From CAZDDY01 sp964504455 (lineage in GTDB: Bacteria > Patescibacteriota > Minisyncoccia > Phycocordibacterales > UBA9973), in assembly GCA_964504455.1 (NCBI GenBank), contig CAZDDY010000035.1, positions 1-5,081 on the forward strand: 5,081 nucleotides of DNA, given 5' to 3'. This document shows positions 4,838-5,081 of this stretch, piece after piece. The translations under genes and the position numbers were made by a program. Every line of letters begins with the position of its first letter. Within the stretch, counting starts at the first letter, position 1. The notes beneath the pieces are model-generated. The model was not told where the DNA came from and searched no databases. It saw nothing but the letters and a program-made list of their open reading frames with translations.

Positions 4838-5081
4838 AAAATATCTTTAACTTTAGATGAGAGGTATGGGTGTACTTTTATTTTGGTGAGTATTTTTTGT
4901 TTATTTAGAATTATATGAAGTTTTTGGAGAGGAGAAACTTTTAGTTTTATTGTTGAACCTACCAGTGAAATTTTTTCTTGTGGAATTTGCAGATTTAAAA
5001 CAACCAAGAATATCTCTGAAATAGCCTTTCTTGTGCTTTCACTTTCATCAACAACATTCTTTGTTTTAGAGAGAAAGTTTC
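4834..5081 (-). CDS. Unidentified protein, C-terminal part (5' end off window)
   Basis: This minus-strand frame stays open for 81 codons from the right edge (first full codon ends at 5079) to a TAG at 4836-4834. It has no start within the window that must be used, so it is read as the C-terminal part of a longer gene. The visible part begins NFLSKTKNVVDESESTRKAI, continues with a hydrophobic helix (ISEIFLVVLNLQI, 20-32) and a strand-like ISLVGSTIKLKVS (37-49). Next comes an amphipathic, lysine-rich helix PLQKLHIILNKQKILTKI (50-67), and it ends VKDIF. The pattern 'strand, helix starting with P, then V-x-D-I at the end' is reminiscent of small DUF721/DciA-like domains, but the resemblance is weak and is inference only. 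An open frame of this length in such AT-rich DNA, with its stop overlapping the PBP stop by tight convergent packing, supports a real gene. No terminator is visible between the two genes. Confidence 0.6.
   Translation of the reverse strand, partial: NFLSKTKNVVDESESTRKAISEIFLVVLNLQIPQEKISLVGSTIKLKVSPLQKLHIILNKQKILTKIKVHPYLSSKVKDIF

Noticed and set aside
4918..4940. AAGTTT/AAACTT hairpin followed by T-rich DNA as a terminator for the PBP gene
   Set aside because: Only six mostly A-T pairs with an 11-base loop, and it lies within the open frame of the leftward gene.

Overview
The window looks like a stretch of core chromosome from a small-genome bacterium of the Candidate Phyla Radiation (Patescibacteria), most likely a Parcubacteria-type lineage. 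The reasons are AT-rich DNA, very tight gene packing, no Shine-Dalgarno sequence at any gene start, a shortened YebC, and a class A penicillin-binding protein whose C-terminal tail resembles those I associate with that group. This placement is inference; no rRNA or other taxonomic marker is present. The standard code is sufficient: the five complete genes end in TAA or TAG, and no frame contains an in-frame TGA.

Layout, left to right. Positions 1-114 are non-coding. They hold a near-perfect consensus promoter firing leftward out of the window (6-33) and a weaker rightward promoter for yebC (80-108). Then come yebC (115-639) and, 2 bases later, ruvC (642-1118), a rightward pair. A 106-base gap contains a TATAAT box and leads to a 67-residue, extremely acidic orphan protein (1225-1428). 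A 17-bp perfect hairpin (1424-1462) is a bidirectional terminator shared with the convergent tyrS (1454-2647, minus strand). A 63-base divergent gap carries back-to-back promoters for tyrS and for a class A penicillin-binding protein (2711-4837, plus strand). The right edge holds the C-terminal 81 codons of a leftward gene (4834-5081, minus) whose stop codon overlaps that of the penicillin-binding protein.

Functionally this is housekeeping: translation support (YebC, tyrosyl-tRNA synthetase), Holliday-junction resolution (RuvC) and peptidoglycan polymerisation and crosslinking (class A PBP). I see no mobile element, CRISPR array, rRNA or tRNA, and no clear sign of a new multi-gene system. The most unusual points are a YebC that appears to have cleanly lost its inserted third domain, start codons placed about one promoter-to-transcription-start distance after TACTATA boxes (suggesting leaderless mRNAs), the acidic orphan protein, and the unassigned partial gene at the right edge.
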